Shown here: in pieces, positions 28,459 through 36,680 of the stretch | How positions within the stretch are numbered: position 1 is the first letter of the stretch | How the letters are laid out: the number at the start of each line of letters is the position of its first letter | Origin: Microthrixaceae bacterium | GTDB lineage: Bacteria > Actinomycetota > Acidimicrobiia > Acidimicrobiales > Acidimicrobilacustridaceae | Direction of reading: 5' to 3' | Assembly (NCBI GenBank): GCA_947446975.1 | Contig: CANFHM010000016.1 | Coordinates: forward strand, 1-42,163 | Length of the DNA: 42,163 nucleotides | Translations under genes and position numbers: made by a program | The notes under the pieces: model-generated | What the model saw: only the letters and a program-made list of their open reading frames with translations | Told to the model about the DNA's origin: nothing | Databases searched by the model: none

Positions 28459-29373
28459 TCAGCGGGGGGTTGCGGCCACGAAGTCGATGATGGCGGCGGC
28501 GACCTGCGGACCCTTGTCCTCCTGCACGAAATGGGCGGCGCCCTCGATGACGATCTGCTGGCGGACCGCCTCGGGCACCTTCAGGAACGACCGTTCGCCG
28601 CCGGCGGTCAGGGGATCGCTGTCGCTGAACGCGATGAGGAACGGCTTGTCCCAGGACTCCAGCACCGACCATGCCGCCCGGTTGGCGGCACTGGCGGGGT
28701 TGTCGGGTGTGGTGGGAACGAGCGACGGCATCGTGCGCGGCGCCACGGTGAGGTCATCGGTGGGGAACGGTGCGTCGTACGCGGCGATCTCGGCCTCGGA
28801 GAGACCCCGCAGGACACCGCCGGACACGATCCTGCCGATCGGGAACTCGACTGCGGTGCGGGCGTACTCCTGCCAGGCGAGGAAGGCCTCACCGGCACCC
28901 CGATCGCCGGTGTTGAGTCCGGTGTTCGACACGATCACGCGGGAGAACCGCTCCGGATGCTCGCCCACGAGCCGGAGTCCGATGAGACCGCCCCAGTCCT
29001 GGCCGAAGTAGGTGATGTCGCGCAGATCGAGCCGATCGAACAGGGCCTCGCGCATCCATTCGACATGATTCGCGTAGGTGTGCACCCCGCGCTCGGTGGG
29101 CTTGTCCGAGCGGCCGAATCCCACGAGGTCGGGAGCGATGCAGCGGAATCCGGCCTCGACCAGCGGACCGATCATGTGGCGGTAGAGGTAGCACCAGCTC
29201 GGCTCGCCATGCAGAAGGAGCATGATCGGGCCATCGGCGGGGCCCTCGTCGAGATGGTGGACCCGCAGGCTGGCGCCGGGCTCGGCGGGATCGGCGACCT
29301 CCACATAGTGCGGCTCGAAGTCGTAGTCGGGGAGATCGAGGAATCGTTCGTCGGGCGTGCGCAGATGGGCCAT
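28459..29373 (-). CDS. Haloalkane dehalogenase-type alpha/beta hydrolase
   Basis: A 304-aa protein. HGEPSWCYLYRHM (55-67) is the oxyanion motif typical of haloalkane dehalogenases and their close relatives. The nucleophile elbow is FGQDWGG with D126, and the adjacent W127 would be the first halide-binding residue. D253 (SDSDPLTAG) is a good acid candidate, and H281 (AAHFVQED) completes the triad. The order fits the Asp-His-Asp HLD-I subfamily such as DhlA. Related enzymes can be dehalogenases or act on other esters and epoxides, so activity is not proven. The start at 29373 is set by GGAGGAT 5 nt upstream. An inverted repeat, TGTCA-N7-TGACA, lies over its probable promoter. Confidence 0.88.
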   Translation of the reverse strand: MAHLRTPDERFLDLPDYDFEPHYVEVADPAEPGASLRVHHLDEGPADGPIMLLLHGEPSWCYLYRHMIGPLVEAGFRCIAPDLVGFGRSDKPTERGVHTYANHVEWMREALFDRLDLRDITYFGQDWGGLIGLRLVGEHPERFSRVIVSNTGLNTGDRGAGEAFLAWQEYARTAVEFPIGRIVSGGVLRGLSEAEIAAYDAPFPTDDLTVAPRTMPSLVPTTPDNPASAANRAAWSVLESWDKPFLIAFSDSDPLTAGGERSFLKVPEAVRQQIVIEGAAHFVQEDKGPQVAAAIIDFVAATPR

Positions 29374-29396
29374 GGGATCCTCCGGGTACCGGTTCG

Positions 29397-29413
29397 TGTC
29401 AGTCAGTATGACA
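29397..29413. promoter_or_regulatory. Candidate operator TGTCA-N7-TGACA upstream of the dehalogenase-type gene
   Basis: TGTCA (29397-29401) and TGACA (29409-29413) form a perfect inverted repeat with a 7-nt centre. It overlaps CATACT (29410-29405, minus strand), the best -10 candidate for the hydrolase gene. No regulator gene is adjacent; the nearest TetR gene is 3 kb away. Confidence 0.35.
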
Positions 29414-29447
29414 GAACTCCGGGGTCGGCGTCCGGGGTGATGGTGTG

Positions 29448-29453
29448 TAGTGT
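29448..29453 (+). promoter_or_regulatory. -10 box TAGTGT of the thiamine operon
   Basis: TAGTGT would start a transcript near 29460, immediately before the TPP riboswitch aptamer, so the aptamer would be the 5' end of the mRNA. Confidence 0.5.
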
Positions 29454-29462
29454 TCGGGCACG

Positions 29463-29551
29463 AACGCGGGAGCCCGGGCAGTCGGGCTGAGAGGGAGGAA
29501 CCGCTCCTCCGACCGTCGAACCTGATCCGGGTCATGCCGGCGAAGGAAGTT
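29463..29551 (+). promoter_or_regulatory. TPP riboswitch (THI element)
   Basis: The conserved blocks appear in order: CTGAGA (29487-29492), a variable stem-loop arm, GAACCTGATCCGGGTCATGC (29518-29537) and CCGGCGAAGGAAG ending the aptamer at about 29549. These match the THI-box consensus CUGAGA ... CCUGAUCHGGNUAAUGCC. The AAGGAAG at the 3' end is also the Shine-Dalgarno of the next gene (ATG 29555). TPP binding would therefore hide the ribosome site, which suggests translational control. No separate terminator hairpin is seen before the ATG. Confidence 0.93.
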
Positions 29552-29554
29552 TCC

Positions 29555-30241
29555 ATGGACGCAGCAGCGCAGCAATCGAGCAGGGCCTTCGCCGTGGCGA
29601 TCATCGTCACGGGAGGCGACGCGCCCCGTGATGATTCCCTCACCCGGGTGCCCCTGCCGGACCGTGACCAGCTGCTGGTGATCGGCGCCGACTCGGGGGT
29701 CGAACATGCCCGGGCGCTCGGTCTCGAGGTCGACATCGCGGTCGGGGATTTCGACTCGATCGATCCGGAGGTGCTCGCCTCGCTCCGCAACTGCGAGATC
29801 CGTCGCCATCCGGCCGACAAGGACGCCACCGATCTCGAACTGGCCCTCGACATCGCGCTCGAGTCGGGAGCCCGACGAGGCATCGTCATCGGTGGTCACG
29901 GTGGTCGGCTCGACCATCTGCTCGGCAACGCCTTCGTGATCGCGTCCCATCGCTATGCCGACCTCTCGCCCCGGGCGATCATGGGCGACGCACTCGTCAC
30001 GGTCGTCCATCCCGGAGCGCCGGTCGAGCTCATCGGCGAGCCGGGGGAGCAGCTCACCGTGCTGGCCGTCCACGGACCGGCCACGGGCGTCCACATCGAC
30101 GGGCTGGCCTGGCCACTGCAGGACGCCACGCTCCACCCCGGCTCGACCCTCGGGCTGAGCAACAGATTCCTCACCTCCACCGCCCGGATCCGCGTCGAAT
30201 CCGGGTCCCTCCTCGTCATCTCCCCGGGAGCACACCGATGA
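29555..30241 (+). CDS. Thiamine pyrophosphokinase
   Basis: A 228-aa enzyme transferring pyrophosphate from ATP to thiamine to make TPP. Motifs are GADSGVEHARALGL (44-57), the metal/ATP motif VGDFDSID (63-70), PADKDATDLELAL (86-98) and GGHGGRLDHLLGN (113-125). The C-terminal beta domain (GLAWPLQDATLHPGSTLGLSN) is the thiamine-binding half. The start is set by AAGGAAG at the end of the TPP riboswitch, and its stop overlaps the next ATG (ATGA at 30238-30241). As first gene of a TPP-controlled operon followed by an importer, it fits a salvage route: import thiamine, then pyrophosphorylate it. Confidence 0.94.
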   Translation: MDAAAQQSSRAFAVAIIVTGGDAPRDDSLTRVPLPDRDQLLVIGADSGVEHARALGLEVDIAVGDFDSIDPEVLASLRNCEIRRHPADKDATDLELALDIALESGARRGIVIGGHGGRLDHLLGNAFVIASHRYADLSPRAIMGDALVTVVHPGAPVELIGEPGEQLTVLAVHGPATGVHIDGLAWPLQDATLHPGSTLGLSNRFLTSTARIRVESGSLLVISPGAHR

Positions 30242-31479
30242 GCACCATCCGCACCAGCTGTCCCATCCGCCAGCAGGCCGACAGCGCGGCCGCACCAGCG
30301 ACCGGCCCCACCCAGCGGCCCCGTCGGCGGCGCAGTGCATCCATCCTCGGCACGATGATGGTCGCCGCGCTCCTCGCCGCCGGCTGCTCCGGTGGGTCGA
30401 GTGGTGGATCGGCCTCCGGCACCGACGGGCGGACCAACCCGACTCCATCGATCGCACCGGTGCTGGCCGACGGAGCCCTTCCCCGGTTCCCCGAGGGCAC
30501 GGTGGTCCGACTCGTCGCCCATGATTCCTTCGCCGTCAGCTCGGATGTGCTCGACGAGTTCACCGCACTCACCGGTGCCACCGTCGAGTACCTGCCATCG
30601 GGCGATGCCGGCACGATGGTGAACGCCGCGATCCTCACCAAGGACGACCCACAGGGCGATGTGCTCTTCGGCATCGACGAGAACCTGCTGGCCCGGGCCT
30701 TCGACGAGGGGCTGTTCCAGAGCTACACGGCAGCCGGACTCGACACGGTGCCGATGTCGTACCGGGTCGATGATCAGCACCGGGTCACGCCGATCGACCA
30801 TGGCGACGTCTGTGTGAACTTCGATCGGAGCTGGTTCGCCGATCGTGGACTCGCCGTCCCCGGCGACCTCCGATCACTCACCGATCCGCAGTACCGATCC
30901 ACGCTCGCGGTCGAGGATCCGAGCTCCTCGACGCCGGGCCTGAGCTTCCTGCTGGCCACCATCGCCACGTTCGGCGGCGGCGAGGACACCGGGGCGAACC
31001 CTGCGTGGCTGCAGTACTGGCGCGATCTGAAGGCCAACGATGTCTCGGTCGTGGACTCCTGGGAGACCGCCTACTACAGCTCGTTCTCCGGCTCGAGCGG
31101 TGAGGGGGATCGGCCGCTCGTGGTGAGCTACGCCTCGAGCCCGCCGGCCGAGGTCGTCGACACCACGGTGCCGGCCGATGCATCGCCGACCGGCGTCATC
31201 GCACCGACCTGCTACCGCCAGATCGAGTTCGCGGGCGTCCTGTCGGGGGCGAAGGAGCCCCGGGCGGCGGCGGCGCTCATCGAGTTCATGCTGATGAAGC
31301 ATTTCCAGCAGGACATGCCCGAGCAGATGTACGTGTACCCGGTCGTGGAGGGCGCCACGCTCCCCGAGGCGTTCTCGAAGTACACCACGCCGGTCGCCGA
31401 ACCCCTGACCCTCCCGTTCGACGTCGTCGCCGCCGACCGTGAGCGGTGGGTGGCGCAGTGGGCGTCAGTGTTCCGTTGA
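30238..31479 (+). CDS. thiB: Thiamine-type ABC transporter substrate-binding lipoprotein
   Basis: A 413-aa protein. An unusually long polar, basic N-region (about 36 aa) is followed by a hydrophobic stretch and the lipobox LAAGC with Cys50, so the mature protein is a lipid-anchored receptor. The body (VVRLVAHDSFAVSSDVLDEF, ...GDAGTMVNAAILTK, DVLFGIDENLLARAFDEGLF, PIDHGDVCVNFD) matches the ThiB branch of periplasmic-binding proteins, where the tract after VNFD and SWETAYY line the thiamine pocket. Its ATG overlaps the kinase stop by 4 nt. The riboswitch and neighbouring permease and ATPase make thiamine or its phosphates the expected ligand. Confidence 0.9.
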   Translation: MSTIRTSCPIRQQADSAAAPATGPTQRPRRRRSASILGTMMVAALLAAGCSGGSSGGSASGTDGRTNPTPSIAPVLADGALPRFPEGTVVRLVAHDSFAVSSDVLDEFTALTGATVEYLPSGDAGTMVNAAILTKDDPQGDVLFGIDENLLARAFDEGLFQSYTAAGLDTVPMSYRVDDQHRVTPIDHGDVCVNFDRSWFADRGLAVPGDLRSLTDPQYRSTLAVEDPSSSTPGLSFLLATIATFGGGEDTGANPAWLQYWRDLKANDVSVVDSWETAYYSSFSGSSGEGDRPLVVSYASSPPAEVVDTTVPADASPTGVIAPTCYRQIEFAGVLSGAKEPRAAAALIEFMLMKHFQQDMPEQMYVYPVVEGATLPEAFSKYTTPVAEPLTLPFDVVAADRERWVAQWASVFR

Positions 31480-33155
31480 CCCGACGGATCCCGGGGCGAC
31501 TGCTGCTGGCGATCCCGCCGGTGGTGTTCCTCGCGCTGTTCTTCGTGTGGCCGGTCGTGGCGATCCTCGAGCGGGGTCTGCGACCGGCCGGGCACTGGGA
31601 GCTGCAGCCGATCCTCGGGGTCATGCAGGATCCGGCGATCCTGCGCGTCCTCTGGTTCACGATCTGGGAATCGGTGCTCTCCACCGTGCTCTGCGTCCTG
31701 GTCGGTCTGCCGGGGGCGGCACTGTTCGCCCGGTTCCGGTTCCGCGGGCGGCGGCTGCTGTGGGCCCTGCTGCTGGTTCCCTTCGTGCTCCCGACGGTGG
31801 TTGCGGGCCTCGCCTTCCTCATGCTCATCGGGCCGTCCGGTGTCACCGGCGTGGACCTCGCCGGCTCGATCTGGGCGATCCTGATCGCCCATGTGTTCTT
31901 CAACTACGCCGTGGTCGTCCGCACGGTCGGGTCGGCGTGGGCGTCGCTCGGCGACGACGAGGTCGACGCCGCCCGGACGCTCGGGGCCTCACCGATGCGC
32001 GCCCTTCTGACGGTGACACTGCCGAGACTCCGATCAGCGCTGCTGGCTGCGGCCTCGATCGTCTTCCTGTTCTCGTTCACCTCCTTCGGGATCGTGATGA
32101 TCCTGGGTGGCGTGCGCCAGCGCACTCTCGAGGTGGAGATCTACGACCAGACCGCCCGCTTCCTGCATCTCGACACGGCTGCGGCGCTCGCCATCCTGCA
32201 ACTCGTCGGCGTCGTCGCCGTGCTGTTCCTGTTCGGGAGGGCCCGTAGCAGGGGGTCGTCGCAGGGGGCCGGTGGCACATCGGGTGGCAACGCACGAAAG
32301 GCCCGGACACCGGGGGAGCGCGTGTTCGTGGTGGTGAACGTGGGGTTCATGGCGCTGTTCCTCGGAGGGCCGATCGCCGTGCTGGTCCTGCGCTCGTTGT
32401 GGACCTCGAAGGGGTGGGGGATGGGTGCCTATGCGGCGCTCGGTTCGTCCCGACGGGGCTCCACCTCGTTCGTCGCACCACTCGACGCAGTCGGCAACTC
32501 GGTGCGGTTCGCCCTGGCCACGATGGTCATCTCGGTGCTCCTCGGCTGCTGCGCCGCCTGGGCGCTCGGTCGCCGTGGACATGGCGGTCGAGGAGGCGCG
32601 GCGAGCTCGCACCGGCGGCGGGCCGGCCGTGTCCTCGACTCGCTCACCGAGGGGTTCCTGATGATCCCGCTCGGCACCTCGGCGGTCACCGTCGGCTTCG
32701 GCTGTCTCATCGCCCTCGCCGATCCACCGCTCGAGCTGCGGTCCTCGACGTGGATGCTCCCGATCGCGCACAGCGTCATCGCCCTCCCGTTCGTGGTGAG
32801 GCTGCTGGTGCCGGCCGTCCGCTCGATCGATCCCGAGCTGCGCGAGGTGGCCTCGCTGCTCGGAGCGAGTCGCACTCGGGTCTGGACGACCGTGGACCTC
32901 CCGTTGCTCCGACGGCAGATCGCGGTGGCGGCCGGATTCGCGTTCGCCGTGTCGCTCGGTGAGTTCGGGGCCACGAGCTTCCTCGTGCGGGCGCATGACG
33001 TGACCGTGCCGATCGCCATCTACCGGGCGCTGGGCCGACCCGGTGGCGACAACCTCTCGCAGGCGATGGCGCTCGCCGTCATCCTCATGGTGGTCATCGC
33101 TGCCGTCGTCGTCGTCATCGATCGGCTCCGCCCGCAGACGAGCGCTGAGTTCTGA
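31446..33155 (+). CDS. thiP: Thiamine-type ABC transporter permease (two fused permease units)
   Basis: A 569-aa protein with about 12 membrane helices and two copies of the MetI-like permease unit. Both EAA loops, which dock the ATPase, are visible: DAARTLGASPMRALLTVTLP and REVASLLGASRTRVWTTVDL. This matches ThiP, where one chain replaces a permease dimer. The GTG at 31446 overlaps the binding-protein gene by 34 nt; GTG 31458 is an alternative, also overlapping. A Gly/Ser/Arg-rich cytoplasmic linker (ARSRGSSQGAGGTSGGNARK) separates the halves. It ends 1 nt before the ATPase ATG. Confidence 0.92.
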   Translation: MGGAVGVSVPLTRRIPGRLLLAIPPVVFLALFFVWPVVAILERGLRPAGHWELQPILGVMQDPAILRVLWFTIWESVLSTVLCVLVGLPGAALFARFRFRGRRLLWALLLVPFVLPTVVAGLAFLMLIGPSGVTGVDLAGSIWAILIAHVFFNYAVVVRTVGSAWASLGDDEVDAARTLGASPMRALLTVTLPRLRSALLAAASIVFLFSFTSFGIVMILGGVRQRTLEVEIYDQTARFLHLDTAAALAILQLVGVVAVLFLFGRARSRGSSQGAGGTSGGNARKARTPGERVFVVVNVGFMALFLGGPIAVLVLRSLWTSKGWGMGAYAALGSSRRGSTSFVAPLDAVGNSVRFALATMVISVLLGCCAAWALGRRGHGGRGGAASSHRRRAGRVLDSLTEGFLMIPLGTSAVTVGFGCLIALADPPLELRSSTWMLPIAHSVIALPFVVRLLVPAVRSIDPELREVASLLGASRTRVWTTVDLPLLRRQIAVAAGFAFAVSLGEFGATSFLVRAHDVTVPIAIYRALGRPGGDNLSQAMALAVILMVVIAAVVVVIDRLRPQTSAEF

Positions 33156-33156
33156 C

Positions 33157-34221
33157 ATGACCGTGCCGAGACTCGACGTGCGCTCGCTGACGGTGCAGCT
33201 GGATCCACATGGTCCGCCCACGCTCGATGCCATCTCCTTCGAGGTCGGCGTCGGAGAGATCGTGGCGGTCCTCGGCCCATCGGGTGGAGGGAAGTCGACG
33301 CTGCTGCGATCGGTCGCCGGACTCGAACGGGTGTCGGCAGGATCGGTGTGTCTCGACGGACGGGACATCACCGACGTCCCACCCCACCGTCGGGATCTGG
33401 CGCTGATGTTCCAGCAGTACGCACTGTTCCCGCATCTCGATGTGGCGGCCAACGTGGCCTACGGGTTGCGCATGCGATCGGTGGGTCGTGCCGAACGCGG
33501 TTCCAGGGTGGCGGAACTGCTGGATCTCGTGCGGCTCGGCGGGTTCGGCCACCGCTCGATCGACAGCCTCTCCGGTGGGGAGCGCCAGCGCGTCGCCCTC
33601 GCCCGGGCTCTCGCCACGGAACCGGCGGTGCTGATGCTCGACGAACCGCTCAGCGCGCTCGATCGTTCTCTGCGGCGTTCCCTGCTCGCCGAGCTCGAGG
33701 CGCTCTTCCGTCAGCGCGGGCTCTCGGTGGTCCATGTCACCCACGATCAGGACGAGGCGTTCGCCATCGCCGACCGGATCGTCATCCTGCGCGACGGGCG
33801 GATCGAGCGCAGCGGCACCGCCGACGATCTCTGGACCCGACCGGGTTCCGAATCGGTCGCGAGATTCCTCGGACATCGCAGCCTCGTCCCCCGCTCGGCG
33901 ATCGCCGGACTCATCGAGGGTGCGGGTCCCGTTCCACAGGAGGAGACGCACGGGGCGGGGCGGGTCGCGGGCAGTGGTCCGGCGATGGTGCTGGTGCACG
34001 ACTCGGCGATCGACATCCGACCGGCGACCGATGCCCCGGGCGACGCAGTCATCGAGTCGTCCCGGTTCGTCGGCGGTCGCTTCGAACTCGGGTGCCGACT
34101 CCTCGGGTCCGACGTCGGCCTCCACCTCACCGTCAGCCGGGAACTCGCTGCGACGCTGGTGCCCGGCGCCGCAGCCCGGATCCGCATCGACGCAACTGGC
34201 GTCCACGACCTCGGCGACTGA
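33157..34221 (+). CDS. Thiamine-type ABC transporter ATP-binding protein
   Basis: A 354-aa cytoplasmic ATPase. Walker A is GPSGGGKST (40-48), the Q-loop is FQQYALFPHL, the signature is LSGGERQR (138-145), Walker B is VLMLDEPLSALD (158-169) and the H-loop is VTHDQDEA. A C-terminal domain of about 110 aa (SRFVGGRFELGCRL and on) resembles the TOBE-type regulatory domain of sugar/ion importers; classical ThiQ proteins lack this and are about 230 aa. So this is a longer, Pot/Fbp-style ATPase serving a ThiB/ThiP-type system. ATG 33157 is placed 1 nt after the permease stop. It ends the operon. Confidence 0.92.
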   Translation: MTVPRLDVRSLTVQLDPHGPPTLDAISFEVGVGEIVAVLGPSGGGKSTLLRSVAGLERVSAGSVCLDGRDITDVPPHRRDLALMFQQYALFPHLDVAANVAYGLRMRSVGRAERGSRVAELLDLVRLGGFGHRSIDSLSGGERQRVALARALATEPAVLMLDEPLSALDRSLRRSLLAELEALFRQRGLSVVHVTHDQDEAFAIADRIVILRDGRIERSGTADDLWTRPGSESVARFLGHRSLVPRSAIAGLIEGAGPVPQEETHGAGRVAGSGPAMVLVHDSAIDIRPATDAPGDAVIESSRFVGGRFELGCRLLGSDVGLHLTVSRELAATLVPGAAARIRIDATGVHDLGD

Positions 34222-34228
34222 GGGTCAG

Positions 34229-34247
34229 GGCGACCGTCGCCGTCGCC
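34229..34247 (+). terminator. Possible hairpin ending the thiamine operon
   Basis: GGCGAC (34229-34234) and GTCGCC (34242-34247) pair across a 7-nt loop just after the ATPase stop. The GTCGCC unit is repeated, so alternative pairings exist, and no U-tract follows. Confidence 0.3.
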
Positions 34248-34277
34248 GTCGACACAGTCGCTGACGCCTGCAGCGGG

Positions 34278-34283
34278 CAGACT
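34278..34283 (+). promoter_or_regulatory. -10 box variant CAGACT of the SRPBCC gene
   Basis: CAGACT, then GAGGAT (6 nt), then GTG 34290. The spacing equals the leaderless pattern although the first base departs from TANNNT. GAGG only 2 nt from the GTG is too close to serve as a normal Shine-Dalgarno. Confidence 0.35.
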
Positions 34284-34289
34284 GAGGAT

Positions 34290-34730
34290 GTGGATATCTC
34301 GGCCTCTGTCGAACTCGATGCGTCACCGGAACGGGTCCGACCACTGGTCGACTCCCTCGACCGGTATCCACAGTGGCTCTCGATCGTGGCGAGGGCGAAC
34401 CCGATCGATGGGCCCGATCCCGCATGGGAGGTCGAACTGCGGGCCAAGGTCGGTCCGCTTGCCCGCTCGAAGCGTCTGCGGATGGTCCGGACCATCGACA
34501 CCGAGCACCATCTCCGGTTCGAGCGGGCGGAGCTCGATGGCCGTGTCCATGCGGACTGGACCCTCGACGTGGAACTCCGACCCCTCGCGGAGCGGACCGA
34601 GCTCATCATGGGTCTTCACTACGGCGGAGGTTTCGGCGGCGGCGTCGTCGAACGGCTGCTGGCCTCGGAGATCGAGGCGTCCCGTCGTCGGCTTCGGTCG
34701 CTGTTGGACCATGACCCCGCTGCTCCGTAG
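34290..34730 (+). CDS. SRPBCC-fold (polyketide cyclase/START-like) protein
   Basis: A 146-aa protein, VDISASVELDASPERVRPLV followed by DRYPQWLSIV. This is the usual start of SRPBCC small-molecule-binding proteins: a first strand, then two short helices. Alternating strands (WEVELRAKVG, LRMVRTID, ADWTLDVELRPLAERTELIM) and a long C-terminal helix (VVERLLASEIEASRRRLRSL) complete the fold. The ligand is unknown; such proteins bind lipids, polyketides or act as membrane-stress factors. The GTG start fits a -10-like box 6 nt upstream. Its TAG stop provides the first three bases of the next gene's -10 box. Confidence 0.75.
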   Translation: MDISASVELDASPERVRPLVDSLDRYPQWLSIVARANPIDGPDPAWEVELRAKVGPLARSKRLRMVRTIDTEHHLRFERAELDGRVHADWTLDVELRPLAERTELIMGLHYGGGFGGGVVERLLASEIEASRRRLRSLLDHDPAAP

Positions 34731-34733
34731 CCT
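34728..34733 (+). promoter_or_regulatory. -10 box TAGCCT of the oligoendopeptidase gene
   Basis: TAGCCT, then GCGGCC (6 nt), then ATG 34740. The TAG at 34728-34730 is also the stop codon of the preceding gene. Confidence 0.55.
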
Positions 34734-34739
34734 GCGGCC

Positions 34740-36554
34740 ATGACGACGACCGAACCCGTTCCGTCCGCTGCTGATGATCTGCTCGCCTCGGGCGTGGCAT
34801 GGGATCTCGAACCGCTGGTCGATGGTCGGGGTTCCGACGGTGTGGCGGCGCTGATCCGGGAGGCGGAGGCGCTGGTCGAGGAACTCGAGGAACAGCGGGG
34901 GATGATCGCCGAGCTCGATGCTTCGCAGCTGGCCCGGGTGATGGAACAGCTCGGTGAGATGAACGATCGACTCGGTCGGGCCGGTTCCTATGTGAGCCTG
35001 CGGTTCTCGGTCGACACCTCCGATCCCGAGGCCGGTGCGGCGATGCAGCGGTTCCAGGAGCAGGCCACGGCCCTGTCCACCCGGGTGATCTTCCTCGAGC
35101 TGGAATGGGCCGAGGTCGACGAGGCCCGGGCCTCCCGACTGCTGCGCGAACCGGTGCTGGCCTTCTGTCGCCACTACCTCGAATCGGCCCGCCGCTACCG
35201 ATCCCATCTGCTCACCGAGGCCGAGGAGAAGGTGCTCGCCGAGAAGAGCGTCACCGGTTCCTCCGCATGGTCGCGACTCTTCGACGAGCTCACCTCCGCG
35301 ATCGTCGTCGATCTCCCCGACGGCCCGGTGAGTCTCGAACAGGGACTCTCGCGGCTCGGGTCACCCTCCGGCGAGGAGCGTCGGGCCACCGCCGCTGCCG
35401 TCACCGCAGCGCTCGAGCCGGGGCTGCGCACGCGAGCGTTCGTCTTCAACACCCTGATGGCCGACAAGACCACCGATGACCGTCTCCGGAACTACGACTC
35501 GTGGGTGGCCAGCCGCAACCTCTCGAACCAGGCGAGCGATGCGTCGGTGCAGGCGCTCGTCGACGCCGTCGTCGACCGCTACGACATCCCCCAGCGCTGG
35601 TACCGGCTGAAGTCGCAGCTCCTCGGTGTCGACCGACTCGCCGACTTCGACCGGAACGCATCGATCGCCGATGTCGAGGAGGAGTTCCCGTGGTCACAGG
35701 CCACCGAGATCGTCCTCGACGCCTACGGCTCGTTCTCGCCCGAACTCGCCGATGTCGTGCGTCTGTTCCTCGACGAGAACTGGATCGACGCTCCGGTGCG
35801 TCCCGGGAAGCGACCCGGTGCGTTCTGCGCCTACACCGTGCCCGGTGCGCATCCGTTCCTGCTGCTGAACTGGACGAGTCGACGGCGCGATGTGCTCACC
35901 CTGGCCCATGAGCTGGGTCACGGGTTGCACGCATATCTCGCCCGGGAGCAGGGGATCTTCCACCAGACCACGCCACTCACACTCGCGGAGACCGCCTCGG
36001 TGTTCGGCGAGACCGTCACCTTCGGTCGGCTGCTCGAGGCCACCACCGATCCCGCAGCACGTCTCTCGCTCATCGCCGAGAGTCTCGAGGGGCAGATCGC
36101 CACCGTCTTCCGGCAGGTGGCGATGAACCGCTTCGAGAACGCCGTGCACACCCATCGTCGCAACATCGGTGAACTCTCCATCGAGGACTTCGGCGACGCA
36201 TGGGAGGCCACCCAGCGGGCCATGCTCGGTGATGCCGTGGAGATCACCCCCGGCTATCGGTCCTGGTGGAGCTACATCCCGCATTTCATCGGGTCGCCCG
36301 GGTACGTGTACGCCTACGCGTACGGTCAGCTCCTCGCGCTCGCGGTCTACGCCGCCTACGAGCAGCGAGGCAGTGCGTTCGTCCCGGCGTATCTCGATCT
36401 CCTCCGAGCGGGCGGCTCCCGGGCACCCGAGGAGCTCGGCCGGATCGTCGGTGTCGACCTGGCCGATCCCGGCTTCTGGGACGGTGGACTCTCGATCATC
36501 GATCGGCAGCTGGCCGAGGCGGAGCAGGCCGCCCGGGACGCCGGGCGGCTCTGA
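34740..36554 (+). CDS. pepF: M3 family oligoendopeptidase F
   Basis: A 604-aa zinc metallopeptidase that cleaves short peptides in the cytoplasm. The zinc site is HELGHGLH (HExxH at 390-394) in VLTLAHELGHGLHAYLAREQ, with the downstream glutamate ligand in ETASVFGET. The family's substrate-clamp region YRSWWSYIPHFIGSPGYVYAYA is intact near residue 505-530. No signal peptide is seen, and the length is normal for PepF. The promoter box is 6 nt from the ATG. It is followed by 126 bp leading to a tRNA gene, so it is the last gene of its transcript. Confidence 0.95.
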   Translation: MTTTEPVPSAADDLLASGVAWDLEPLVDGRGSDGVAALIREAEALVEELEEQRGMIAELDASQLARVMEQLGEMNDRLGRAGSYVSLRFSVDTSDPEAGAAMQRFQEQATALSTRVIFLELEWAEVDEARASRLLREPVLAFCRHYLESARRYRSHLLTEAEEKVLAEKSVTGSSAWSRLFDELTSAIVVDLPDGPVSLEQGLSRLGSPSGEERRATAAAVTAALEPGLRTRAFVFNTLMADKTTDDRLRNYDSWVASRNLSNQASDASVQALVDAVVDRYDIPQRWYRLKSQLLGVDRLADFDRNASIADVEEEFPWSQATEIVLDAYGSFSPELADVVRLFLDENWIDAPVRPGKRPGAFCAYTVPGAHPFLLLNWTSRRRDVLTLAHELGHGLHAYLAREQGIFHQTTPLTLAETASVFGETVTFGRLLEATTDPAARLSLIAESLEGQIATVFRQVAMNRFENAVHTHRRNIGELSIEDFGDAWEATQRAMLGDAVEITPGYRSWWSYIPHFIGSPGYVYAYAYGQLLALAVYAAYEQRGSAFVPAYLDLLRAGGSRAPEELGRIVGVDLADPGFWDGGLSIIDRQLAEAEQAARDAGRL

Positions 36555-36633
36555 GGGCCGCTGGTGTCGAGGGGGTCCGCCCGCTCGGCGGTGGTCGTGC
36601 GGAACGGGTTGGCGATGAGGCCCCCGCACTGAG

Positions 36634-36639
36634 TACATT
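36634..36639 (+). promoter_or_regulatory. -10 box TACATT of the tRNA-Leu gene
   Basis: TACATT lies 41 nt before the mature tRNA 5' end. A weak -35, TTGGCG (36609-36614), lies 19 nt upstream of it. The rest of the 126-bp gap after pepF shows nothing else. Confidence 0.45.
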
Positions 36640-36680
36640 CAGGCTCCGCAGTCACCGGCCCGCAGGTCGGCGATGGCCAC

